Notes under the pieces: model-generated
The model's database searches: none
What the model was told of the DNA's origin: nothing
What the model saw: only the letters and a program-made list of their open reading frames with translations
Assembly: GCF_000144405.1 (NCBI RefSeq)
Contig: NC_014371.1
Span: 893,501 to 957,500, forward strand
Source: Prevotella melaninogenica ATCC 25845
GTDB lineage: Bacteria; Bacteroidota; Bacteroidia; Bacteroidales; Bacteroidaceae
Length of the DNA stretch: 64,000 nucleotides
Direction of reading: 5' to 3'
Program-made: the position numbers and the translations under genes
In this document: positions 50,444-57,633 of the stretch, piece after piece
How the letters are laid out: every line of letters starts with the position of its first letter
Position numbering within the stretch: position 1 is the stretch's first letter

Positions 50444-52489
50444 CTATTTCCCTTCCAACTCCTTCTGCAAACGTATTATCTCATCACGATACTGCGCTGC
50501 CTGTAGGAAGTCGAGGTCTTTTGCTGCCTGCTTCATGAGGATAGTTGTATTAGCAATACTCTTCTCCAACTGTGCTTTACTCATCTTCGCAACAATTGGG
50601 TCAGCAGCAAAGAGAACACCATTATTTGGTTCAACGTATGCCTGTCCGACATTCCTACCGATAGAAGCTGTCTCTGCGGTGAGATTCGATTCACCACCCA
50701 CTGGCAGTGTACCCTTAATTGCTTTGACAATCTGTGTCGGAGTAATATTATTTTCCTCGTTGTATTTCAACTGCTTCGTACGTCTTCGCATTGTCTCATC
50801 GATGGTCTTCTGCATACTCTCTGTGATGTTATCGGCATACATAATCACCTTTCCATTCACGTTACGAGCCGCACGTCCTGCCGTCTGTGTCAAACTTCTA
50901 TGACTGCGGAGGAAACCTTCTTTATCAGCATCAAGGATAGCTACCAATGAAACCTCTGGCAAGTCCAATCCCTCACGCAAGAGATTGACACCCACAAGAA
51001 CATCATAGATACCCGCACGGAGGTCGTTGATAATCTTAATACGGTCCAAACTGGCAACATCACTATGGATATAAGCCGTACGGATATCGTGATTCAGCAG
51101 GTATTCGGTCAACTCCTCTGCCATTCGTTTGGTCAGTGTCGTCACCAAAACACGCTCTTCCTTCTCTGCACGGATAACGATTTCGTTCATCAAGTCGTCA
51201 ATCTGATTCTCTGATGGGCGCACCTCTATCTCTGGGTCGAGCAAACCAGTAGGACGGATAACTTGTTCAACGACAACACCTTCCGATTCAGCCAACTCAA
51301 AATCAGCTGGGGTAGCCGACACATAGATAATCTGATGAATCAAATCATGAAATTCCTCGAAGCGAAGCGGACGGTTGTCAAAGGCTGCAGGAAGTCGGAA
51401 ACCATATTCCACAAGATTCTTTTTTCGGGCTCGGTCGCCACCATACATCGCTGAAATCTGCGGTACACTCACATGGCTCTCATCAATCACCATCAAGTAA
51501 TCTTCTGGGAAAAAGTCTAACAAACAGTAAGGACGCATTCCCGCCTCTCTACCATCAAAATAGCGTGAATAGTTCTCAATACCAGAGCAATGACCGAGTT
51601 CCTTAATCATCTCTATGTCATACTCCACACGTTCCTTGATACGTTGTGCCTTAATGTTATCCCCTATCTCAGTGAAGAAATCAACTTGCTTCACCAAGTC
51701 ATCTTGTATCTGACGAATGGCTCCTTCGGTCTGTTCCTTAGACGTAACAAAGAGATTGGCTGGGTAAATTTCATAAGCATCGAAGGTAGCAAGGCGATGG
51801 AAATCGACAGCATCCACCTCTTCGATAGAATCTATCTCATCATCCCACCACGTAATACGCAGGACATTGTCGTTATAAGCCATTGCAATATCCACCGTAT
51901 CACCCTTCACACGGAAGTTTCCACGCTGTAGTTCGATGTCATTACGCATATAAAGCGCATCGACCAAGCGTCTTAAAAAATCATTACGATCAATGACTTG
52001 ACCCTTCTTGATAGAAATGACATTTCCCTTCATGGCTATTGGCGCTCCCATACCGTAGATACACGAAACGGAAGACACAACGATAACATCCTTACGACCT
52101 GATAACAAAGAAGATACAGCCGACAAACGCAACTTATCAATCTCGTCATTAATCGCAAGATCTTTCTCAATATAGGTATCCGTCACAGGCATATACGCCT
52201 CTGGCTGATAATAATCATAATAAGAGACATAATACTCCACAGCGTTATCGGGAAAGAAAGCCTTCATCTCCTCATAAAGCTGTGCAGCCAAAGTCTTGTT
52301 ATGCGACAAGATAAGTGTGGGTTTATTGACATTCGCAATCACGTTCGCAACTGTAAACGTCTTACCCGAACCCGTCACACCCAAGAGCACCTGACTCTTA
52401 TCACCACGCTCTAATCCGTCTGTAAGTTCTCTGATTGCCTCCGGCTGGTCGCCCGTCGGTTTATATTTCGATGTTAATTTGAAGTTCAT
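50444..52489 (-). CDS. uvrB: Excinuclease ABC subunit B
   Basis: A 681-residue nucleotide excision repair helicase-like protein that verifies damage with UvrA and recruits UvrC. Walker A GVTGSGKTFTV near residue 39, the beta-hairpin region around YYDYYQPEAY, Walker B-type segment MVIDESHVS, helicase motif VI QTAGRAARNVNG, and a C-terminal UVR domain (KDLDFLQAAQYRDEIIRLQ). Full length. Transcribed from a TATCTTTGC promoter upstream. Confidence 0.98.
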   Translation of the reverse strand: MNFKLTSKYKPTGDQPEAIRELTDGLERGDKSQVLLGVTGSGKTFTVANVIANVNKPTLILSHNKTLAAQLYEEMKAFFPDNAVEYYVSYYDYYQPEAYMPVTDTYIEKDLAINDEIDKLRLSAVSSLLSGRKDVIVVSSVSCIYGMGAPIAMKGNVISIKKGQVIDRNDFLRRLVDALYMRNDIELQRGNFRVKGDTVDIAMAYNDNVLRITWWDDEIDSIEEVDAVDFHRLATFDAYEIYPANLFVTSKEQTEGAIRQIQDDLVKQVDFFTEIGDNIKAQRIKERVEYDIEMIKELGHCSGIENYSRYFDGREAGMRPYCLLDFFPEDYLMVIDESHVSVPQISAMYGGDRARKKNLVEYGFRLPAAFDNRPLRFEEFHDLIHQIIYVSATPADFELAESEGVVVEQVIRPTGLLDPEIEVRPSENQIDDLMNEIVIRAEKEERVLVTTLTKRMAEELTEYLLNHDIRTAYIHSDVASLDRIKIINDLRAGIYDVLVGVNLLREGLDLPEVSLVAILDADKEGFLRSHRSLTQTAGRAARNVNGKVIMYADNITESMQKTIDETMRRRTKQLKYNEENNITPTQIVKAIKGTLPVGGESNLTAETASIGRNVGQAYVEPNNGVLFAADPIVAKMSKAQLEKSIANTTILMKQAAKDLDFLQAAQYRDEIIRLQKELEGK

Positions 52490-52521
52490 TTTCTATACGT
52501 CAAGTGAATCAATCTTTGATT

Positions 52522-52530
52522 GCAAAGATA
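52522..52530 (-). promoter_or_regulatory. -7 element of uvrB
   Basis: TATCTTTGC on the minus strand, 32 bases before the uvrB ATG. The -33 box is not clear. Confidence 0.6.
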
Positions 52531-52589
52531 CAAAAAAGCGCTGATAGTACATAATTAATAGTGATTTTTTGCTAAAAAAGCGAACCTCC

Positions 52590-52622
52590 TTTGCGTATTT
52601 ATAGAATAATATGTAACTTTGC
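52590..52622 (+). promoter_or_regulatory. Promoter of bamD
   Basis: TTTG (52590-52593) and TAACTTTGC (52614-52622) with 20 bases between, a full consensus Bacteroidetes promoter, 16 bases before the bamD ATG. Confidence 0.8.
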
Positions 52623-52638
52623 AGTTCAAAGTCAAATT

Positions 52639-53463
52639 ATGAAGAAAAGAATTCTCATTGGCATTTGCGCTGTTTTGCTATTGACAAGTTGCGCACACGA
52701 ATATAATCAAGTCTACAAGACAACTAACAACGATTATAAATACGAATTTGCAAAGGAATGCTTTGCAAAGGGAAAGTATGGCTTTGCTGTGCCCCTTTTG
52801 CAAGACCTTGTGACAATCGAGAAAGGTACTGATAACGCACAGGAATGTCTCTATATGCTCGCTATGGCGGAGTATTGCTTGAAGGATTATCAAGCTGCTT
52901 CAGAGACATTCAAGAAGTATTACCAGACTTACCCACGTGGTCAGTATGCTGAAATGGCATCCTTCTACATTGGACAGAGTCTCTTTGAAGGAACCCCTGA
53001 GCCACGTCTTGACCAGACTCCTACCGTCGCAGCCATCGCAGCTTTCCAAGAGTATTTGGACATCTTCCCAAATGGCAAGATGAAAGAAACTGCTCAGCAA
53101 CGCCTCTTTGCATTGCAGGATAAGCTTGTCCGCAAGGAGTATCTCAATGCAAAGTTATATTATAACCTTGGCTCTTACTTTGGTAACTGCACCAGTGGTG
53201 GTAATAACTATGAGGCTTGTATCATCACCGCACAGAATGCTTTGAACGATTATCCTTATAGCGACTTACGCGAGAACTTCGCCATCCTTGTTATGAAGAG
53301 TAAGTTTGAACTTGCTCAAATGAGTGTTGAGGAGAAGAAGGTACAACGTTTCCAGGATGCAGAAGACGAGTGCTACGGATTTATCAACGAGTACCCAGAG
53401 TCAAAGGAACGCAAAACAGCTGAGGATTACATCAAGAAGTGTAAGCAAATTACAAAAGATTAA
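52639..53463 (+). CDS. bamD: Outer membrane protein assembly factor BamD
   Basis: A 274-residue lipoprotein with TPR-like repeats that assists BamA in inserting outer membrane proteins. Signal with lipobox LTSC (Cys about 17), then repeats such as LYMLAMAEYCLKDYQAA and MASFYIGQSLFEGTPEP and AIAAFQEYLDIFPNG. ATG 52639 (MKKRIL) is chosen because it begins the lipoprotein signal and follows the promoter; the longer frame from 52591 runs through the promoter itself. First gene of a three-gene operon with rpoZ-like and DUF4293 genes. Confidence 0.92.
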   Translation: MKKRILIGICAVLLLTSCAHEYNQVYKTTNNDYKYEFAKECFAKGKYGFAVPLLQDLVTIEKGTDNAQECLYMLAMAEYCLKDYQAASETFKKYYQTYPRGQYAEMASFYIGQSLFEGTPEPRLDQTPTVAAIAAFQEYLDIFPNGKMKETAQQRLFALQDKLVRKEYLNAKLYYNLGSYFGNCTSGGNNYEACIITAQNALNDYPYSDLRENFAILVMKSKFELAQMSVEEKKVQRFQDAEDECYGFINEYPESKERKTAEDYIKKCKQITKD

Positions 53464-53497
53464 AGAATAATAGACTTATAAAATATAGACAATTAGA

Positions 53498-53839
53498 ATG
53501 GATTACAAGAAGTCAAAAGCACCGTCAAATACGGTAACCCGAGATGTTCAGGAACTTTGGAAAGATACTGGTAACATCTATGAGAGTGTTGCTATCATAG
53601 CAAAGAGAGCAAACCAAATCTCGGTTGAAATTAAGCAGGACTTGAGTAAGAAACTTGCTGAGTTTGCTTCTTATAACGATTCTCTTGACGAGGTATTTGA
53701 GAACCGTGAGCAGATTGAGATTAGCCGTTACTACGAGAAACTACCTAAGCCAACTTTGTTAGCTACTCAGGAGTTCATCGATGGTGACGTTTATTGGCGC
53801 GATCCTTCTAAGGATGCTCTGAACGAGGAAGAAGATTAA
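53498..53839 (+). CDS. RNA polymerase omega subunit, Rpb6-type
   Basis: A 113-residue protein. The segment TRDVQELWKDTGNIYESVAI followed by IAKRANQISVEIKQDLSKKL matches the Rpb6/omega-like subunit found in Bacteroidetes, which supports assembly of the beta' subunit. It sits between bamD and the DUF4293 gene, the arrangement usual for this phylum. Intact. Confidence 0.88.
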   Translation: MDYKKSKAPSNTVTRDVQELWKDTGNIYESVAIIAKRANQISVEIKQDLSKKLAEFASYNDSLDEVFENREQIEISRYYEKLPKPTLLATQEFIDGDVYWRDPSKDALNEEED

Positions 53840-53842
53840 ATT

Positions 53843-54295
53843 ATGATACAGAGGAAACAAACTGTATTCCTGTTTCTTGCATTGCTTACTACCATTGCGT
53901 GCCTCTGTCTACCTGTAGGTGGCTTTGAACCAAAGGGTATGGGTGCAGAGAGCATGTTAATGAATCTCTGGATAAGCGATGCTAACGGTGGTAAGGACTT
54001 TAACGTATGGGCGTTGTTTGCTATTCTTTTAGTAACTTGTCCTATCAACCTCTTCGCCATCTTCGACTATCATAACCGCAAGCGTCAGGCTCGTTTCTGT
54101 ACGTTCTCCATGTTAATGATTATTGGTTGGTATGTGGTTTATGGTGTGTTCAGCCAAGTATTGATGACTGGCTTCGACTTCCACATAAAGTTTGCGGCCT
54201 GTCTTCCACTCGTAGCTTTCATCCTCTTGTGGCTTGCACGCCACTCTATCCTTGCCGATGAAGCCTTGGTAAGAGCAGCTGACAGAATCAGATAA
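53843..54295 (+). CDS. DUF4293 family membrane protein
   Basis: A 150-residue inner membrane protein with four membrane segments (about 7-25, 50-75, 85-105, 115-135). The start MIQRKQTVFLFLALL matches DUF4293. It follows the omega gene by three bases and is last in the operon. Function unknown. Confidence 0.85.
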   Translation: MIQRKQTVFLFLALLTTIACLCLPVGGFEPKGMGAESMLMNLWISDANGGKDFNVWALFAILLVTCPINLFAIFDYHNRKRQARFCTFSMLMIIGWYVVYGVFSQVLMTGFDFHIKFAACLPLVAFILLWLARHSILADEALVRAADRIR

Positions 54296-54315
54296 AACAA
54301 AAGATTCCAACATAA

Positions 54316-54359
54316 AAGCGACAGCATTAAAGGTTATCCCTTGATGCTGTCGCTTTTTT
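54316..54359 (+). terminator. Terminator of the bamD-omega-DUF4293 operon
   Basis: AAGCGACAGCAT (54316-54327) and ATGCTGTCGCTT (54344-54355) form a perfect 12-bp stem followed by TTTT, 21 bases after the DUF4293 stop. Confidence 0.9.
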
Positions 54360-54514
54360 ATTAGATATTCTGATCTATGAAGTGAGAAGAATCAATCTTA
54401 TATACGAGAGAAAACTATTACAAATCTTACAAGAATAGTTTTATATTATGTTGCTGTCATTTTAACATTTCAAGTTATCTAACTGTAAAATAACAAGTTA
54501 GGAGAACACATTGG

Positions 54515-54712
54515 ATGATAGCAATGACAGCAAAACTTGTTTCAAGTAAACTTTCTTGTAAAGAGTGTCGTGATATAGCGTTCAAAACTATTCAATCTTT
54601 ATATAGAAATCAAAAGGTTCAAGGAGAGATGACACCTAACATTTTAACCCAACTCTCTAAGTTAAGCTTATATATAGTCCTTACTATGGTATTGTTTCCT
54701 ATTTGGATTTAA
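54515..54712 (+). CDS. Doubtful small ORF, 65 residues
   Basis: Starts MIAMTAKLVSSKLSCKECRD and ends in a hydrophobic segment (LYIVLTMVLFPIWI). It has a CxxC pair and one possible membrane segment but no promoter or family match. May be a real small membrane protein or chance. Confidence 0.3.
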   Translation: MIAMTAKLVSSKLSCKECRDIAFKTIQSLYRNQKVQGEMTPNILTQLSKLSLYIVLTMVLFPIWI

Positions 54713-54751
54713 TAAGGTTATAAACCGCCCAATCGATTACTATCAGCCACT

Positions 54752-54795
54752 CGCACCATTGGTGTTTACCTTCCGCACCATATGTGCGGAGGCTC
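54752..54795. repeat. REP-like palindromes, locus 2
   Basis: CGCACCATTGGTG (54752-54764) and CCGCACCATATGTGCGG (54773-54789), followed by GCTCCGCACG. Confidence 0.75.
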
Positions 54796-54879
54796 CGCAC
54801 GTTAATAAGAGCGTTTCATCTCTCATACAGAAGATCCACTTTCAGAAGTAAACTTTATAACTTTACATATCGGATGAAG

Positions 54880-54928
54880 CTTTTATTATTAGGCTTATTA
54901 GCCTAATTGGACCAATAAGTCTAATATC
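54880..54928. repeat. TTAGGCTTATT palindromic repeat, locus 1
   Basis: TTAGGCTTATTAGCCTAATT followed by GGACCAATAAGTCTAATAT. Related sequences lie at 55617-55663 and 56249-56291. Confidence 0.7.
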
Positions 54929-54938
54929 CTCAATAAAA

Positions 54939-54962
54939 AAAGACAGGCAATCGCCTGTCTTT
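54939..54962 (-). terminator. Terminator of udk
   Basis: AAAGACAGGC and GCCTGTCTTT form a perfect 10-bp stem with a 4-base loop, followed on the minus strand by seven Ts, 9 bases after the udk stop. Confidence 0.92.
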
Positions 54963-54970
54963 ACATATTC

Positions 54971-55597
54971 TTAATCCGCTGGTATTAAGCCTTCGATATA
55001 CTTACAGAGGATGTTGATACCCTTTACATTCTCACCTCCCTGTGGGATAATCACATCAGCATAACGCTTAGTAGGCTCGATGAACTGTTCATGCATTGGC
55101 TTCAATACTTCTAAATAGCGGTCTACAACCATTGAAACCGTACGACCACGGTCTATCGTATCACGCTGAATATTACGGATAAGGCGCTCATCAGAATCAC
55201 AATCAACAAAAATCTTGAGATCCATCATATCACGCAGACGCTTGTTGCTCAATGCCATAATACCCTCAACGATGATTACAGGCTTTGGCTCTACATGAAT
55301 AGTCTCTGGTAAACGATTACTGAGAATATAACTATAGGTTGGCTGTTCAACAGCTTTTCCCTCACGCAACTCATTCACCTGCTTAATGAGTAGCTTCCAA
55401 TCAAAGGCGTCTGGATGGTCGAAATTGATTGCCTTGCGCTCTTCATCGGTAAGTTCTGTCGTGTCATTATAATAAGAATCCAACGGCACAACAGCCACAT
55501 AATGAGGAGGAAGACTCTCTACAATTTTCTTCACTACAGTGGTCTTTCCTGAACCAGTACCACCTGCTATTCCTATGATAGTTATTTTATCCTTCAT
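54971..55597 (-). CDS. udk: Uridine kinase
   Basis: A 208-residue kinase of pyrimidine salvage (uridine/cytidine to UMP/CMP). Walker A GIAGGTGSGKTTVV at residues 8-21, the substrate-binding region LDSYYNDTTELTDEERKAINFDHPDA, and YSYILSNRLPETI and RDTIDRGRTVSMV segments are characteristic. Length is normal. It lies 50 bases downstream of the UDG-fold gene in the same direction, with a palindromic repeat between them. Confidence 0.96.
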   Translation of the reverse strand: MKDKITIIGIAGGTGSGKTTVVKKIVESLPPHYVAVVPLDSYYNDTTELTDEERKAINFDHPDAFDWKLLIKQVNELREGKAVEQPTYSYILSNRLPETIHVEPKPVIIVEGIMALSNKRLRDMMDLKIFVDCDSDERLIRNIQRDTIDRGRTVSMVVDRYLEVLKPMHEQFIEPTKRYADVIIPQGGENVKGINILCKYIEGLIPAD

Positions 55598-55616
55598 ATT
55601 GGTTGATTTTATTATT

Positions 55617-55663
55617 CTTATTATTGGGCTTATTGACCCAATTAGGCTTATTTGCCTAATATC
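55617..55663. repeat. TTAGGCTTATT palindromic repeat, locus 2
   Basis: TTATTGGGCTTATTGACCCAATT then AGGCTTATTTGCCTAATAT. The repeat runs into the last codons and stop of the UDG-fold gene (stop at 55648-55650), so it contributes coding sequence. Confidence 0.7.
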
Positions 55664-56235
55664 CCTAAATCCCTAAACATCTTTTCGTAATACTCTGCCT
55701 TTTTCTCGACCTTCATCGGATAAGCACGACTACTACTTGGCTCACGATAAAGGTATAATGTCCGGTCCTCAAAGCTAAACTCCTTGCGATCTCCCATCTT
55801 CATCTTACGTGCATCAATACCATAATGCTCTGTAAAGACCGTTGTTGCTAATTGCCCTGCTGCCAACACAGCCTTACACTCTGGCAATGAACGAAGCATG
55901 CCATCAAGGTCAGCATGCTCAATGATTTCTAAGTCTTTATCAGACGCCGTACCTGTTGTACGATAGATACGCAAGGCAGTATCGAAGATAGCTATGCCCT
56001 TTTCTTTTAAGAAGGACTTGAGCAAATCAAGCTTATAGGTCTTCTTTTCTTCATCCACAAAATACTGCTTATCACCGAAGAAGATATGACCAAAGATTCG
56101 CCACATATCATTCGTGTAATTAGGGTAATACCATTCCATACACCAACGTTTTGGTGCTGGTGGGAAGGTTCCTAACAGCAACAATTTGGCATTGGATGGG
56201 AGCCACGGTTCAAAAGGATGGGTTTCTATTTCCAT
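55648..56235 (-). CDS. Uracil-DNA glycosylase-fold protein
   Basis: A 195-residue protein of the UDG superfamily. The motif LLLGTFPPAPKRW and YPNYTNDMWRIFG resembles the water-activating and substrate-pocket region of Mug/family-UDG-like proteins, and PSSSRAYPM near the end is the counterpart of the HPS DNA-intercalation loop. Probably removes a damaged base, but the substrate cannot be read from sequence. The last four or so residues (GILGK) are encoded inside a palindromic repeat. Confidence 0.75.
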   Translation of the reverse strand: MEIETHPFEPWLPSNAKLLLLGTFPPAPKRWCMEWYYPNYTNDMWRIFGHIFFGDKQYFVDEEKKTYKLDLLKSFLKEKGIAIFDTALRIYRTTGTASDKDLEIIEHADLDGMLRSLPECKAVLAAGQLATTVFTEHYGIDARKMKMGDRKEFSFEDRTLYLYREPSSSRAYPMKVEKKAEYYEKMFRDLGILGK

Positions 56236-56248
56236 TGTTTTATTATTC

Positions 56249-56291
56249 TCAATAAGGCTTATTGGACTAATTAGCCTAATAAGCCTAATAA
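56249..56291. repeat. TTAGGCTTATT palindromic repeat, locus 3
   Basis: AATAAGGCTTATTGGACTAA then TTAGCCTAATAAGCCTAATA, filling the gap between the EEP gene stop and the UDG-fold gene start. Confidence 0.7.
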
Positions 56292-56294
56292 TCT

Positions 56295-57338
56295 TTACTG
56301 CTGCTTAGCAAAGTAAGCTACAACTGGTAAGTGGTCTGAATAACCATCGAGCCACACACCACCAGCAGTGGTTCGCTTGGTATTACCCTTATACTTACCT
56401 GACTCTTGGAAGAGATAATCACGACGGAAGATTTGGTTCTTCCAGAACTTCAACTCTGAGAAGTCTTTCTTACCGTCTTTATTCAGCAAGTTAGGAGTCA
56501 TGATAATCTGGTCAAAGAGATTCCATTTGCCCTGATACTGCAAAGTTCCTGTTCCTTCCTTTACAAGGACATTATACCAAGGATTGTACATATCATCTGC
56601 ACCAACCTCGTTGATTTCGCCCTTTGCTGACAGACACTCATACATACTCTTATTGGTTGGGTCGTCATTCATGTCACCCATTACAAGCACCTTCACCTTT
56701 GGGTCTTCACGAAGAAGTGAGTCCTTCAACGCCTTTACCTGCTTACCACCCAACTCACGATAGTAAGAACCTGCACCACGACTTGGCAAATGGCACACAA
56801 CAATAGTCACGTGTTCTCCTGCCAATGTACCACTTACAGTAAGGAAGCCACGTGTAGCACGAGTGCTGTCCTTTGGTAAATCATAAACATAAGGTACCAA
56901 CTTTGTATTTCTTACGGTAAAGAGTTTTGGATTATAAATCAAGGCACAGTCGATGCCACGATGATCGGGTCCTTCGATATGTACATACTTATAGCCACGT
57001 TTCGCCAACTCTGGCTGGGATGTGAGGTCGTCCATTACATGGTCGTTCTCAACCTCTGCTAATCCTATAGCCGCACAACCAATATTCGGAAGTACATCTG
57101 TACCCATCTCTGCCAATACCGATGCCATATTATGCAACTTATGACTATACTTCATTTCGTTCCACTGATAACTACCAGTCGGCGTGAAATCGTGGTCGTT
57201 TTTCCCTTCATCATGTGTTGTATCAAACAAATTTTCTACATTATAGAAGCCTATAGCATAAACAGAAAACTTCTTCTGGGCTGAAGCTGACGTACCGAAA
57301 AGAACGGCACAGAAAAGAACTAATAGTAACTTTCTCAT
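56295..57338 (-). CDS. Secreted endonuclease/exonuclease/phosphatase-fold protein
   Basis: A 347-residue exported protein with signal peptide (LLLVLFCAVLFGTSASAQ) and an EEP fold: FYNVENLFDTTHDEGKNDHDFTP (metal-binding Asn/Glu region), GLAEVENDHV (catalytic Glu), VMGDMNDDPT (Asp-x-Asn) and DGYSDHLPVV (SDH catalytic His). Could cleave nucleic acids or phosphoesters outside the inner membrane. All motif residues are present. Single gene, followed by the repeat cluster. Confidence 0.88.
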   Translation of the reverse strand: MRKLLLVLFCAVLFGTSASAQKKFSVYAIGFYNVENLFDTTHDEGKNDHDFTPTGSYQWNEMKYSHKLHNMASVLAEMGTDVLPNIGCAAIGLAEVENDHVMDDLTSQPELAKRGYKYVHIEGPDHRGIDCALIYNPKLFTVRNTKLVPYVYDLPKDSTRATRGFLTVSGTLAGEHVTIVVCHLPSRGAGSYYRELGGKQVKALKDSLLREDPKVKVLVMGDMNDDPTNKSMYECLSAKGEINEVGADDMYNPWYNVLVKEGTGTLQYQGKWNLFDQIIMTPNLLNKDGKKDFSELKFWKNQIFRRDYLFQESGKYKGNTKRTTAGGVWLDGYSDHLPVVAYFAKQQ

Positions 57339-57588
57339 TATTTTTTATGTTGTTGTTTTTATCAGAGCGTCTAAACAAAGACTTATAGTACCCTGGGAAT
57401 CAGCAATAATACGAAAATAAAAGCATAAGCTGATATGCACTCGACTTTTAAGTATAGACACACAAAGCCTATAACTGAATCCTGGACACAGTCACGTTTA
57501 GTTTGCAAATATCGGTAAATAATCCGACATTTACGCATAATTCTCGAAAAATTCATCAAAAAGACTTTCTATTTCCAAATTTATTTCG

Positions 57589-57597
57589 TTACTTTGC
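57589..57597 (+). promoter_or_regulatory. -7 element before the TonB receptor operon
   Basis: TTACTTTGC, one base off TAnnTTTG, 36 bases before the receptor ATG. A TTTC near the -33 position is partial. Confidence 0.45.
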
Positions 57598-57633
57598 AGT
57601 CTATAGTATAACACCTATTTAATGTAATCAACT

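Larger units (their letters stand above)
54296..54970. other. Mostly gene-free convergent region
   Basis: Holds the terminator of the bamD operon, a doubtful small ORF, REP-like palindromes, a TTAGGCTTATT-type repeat and the udk terminator. Confidence 0.6.
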
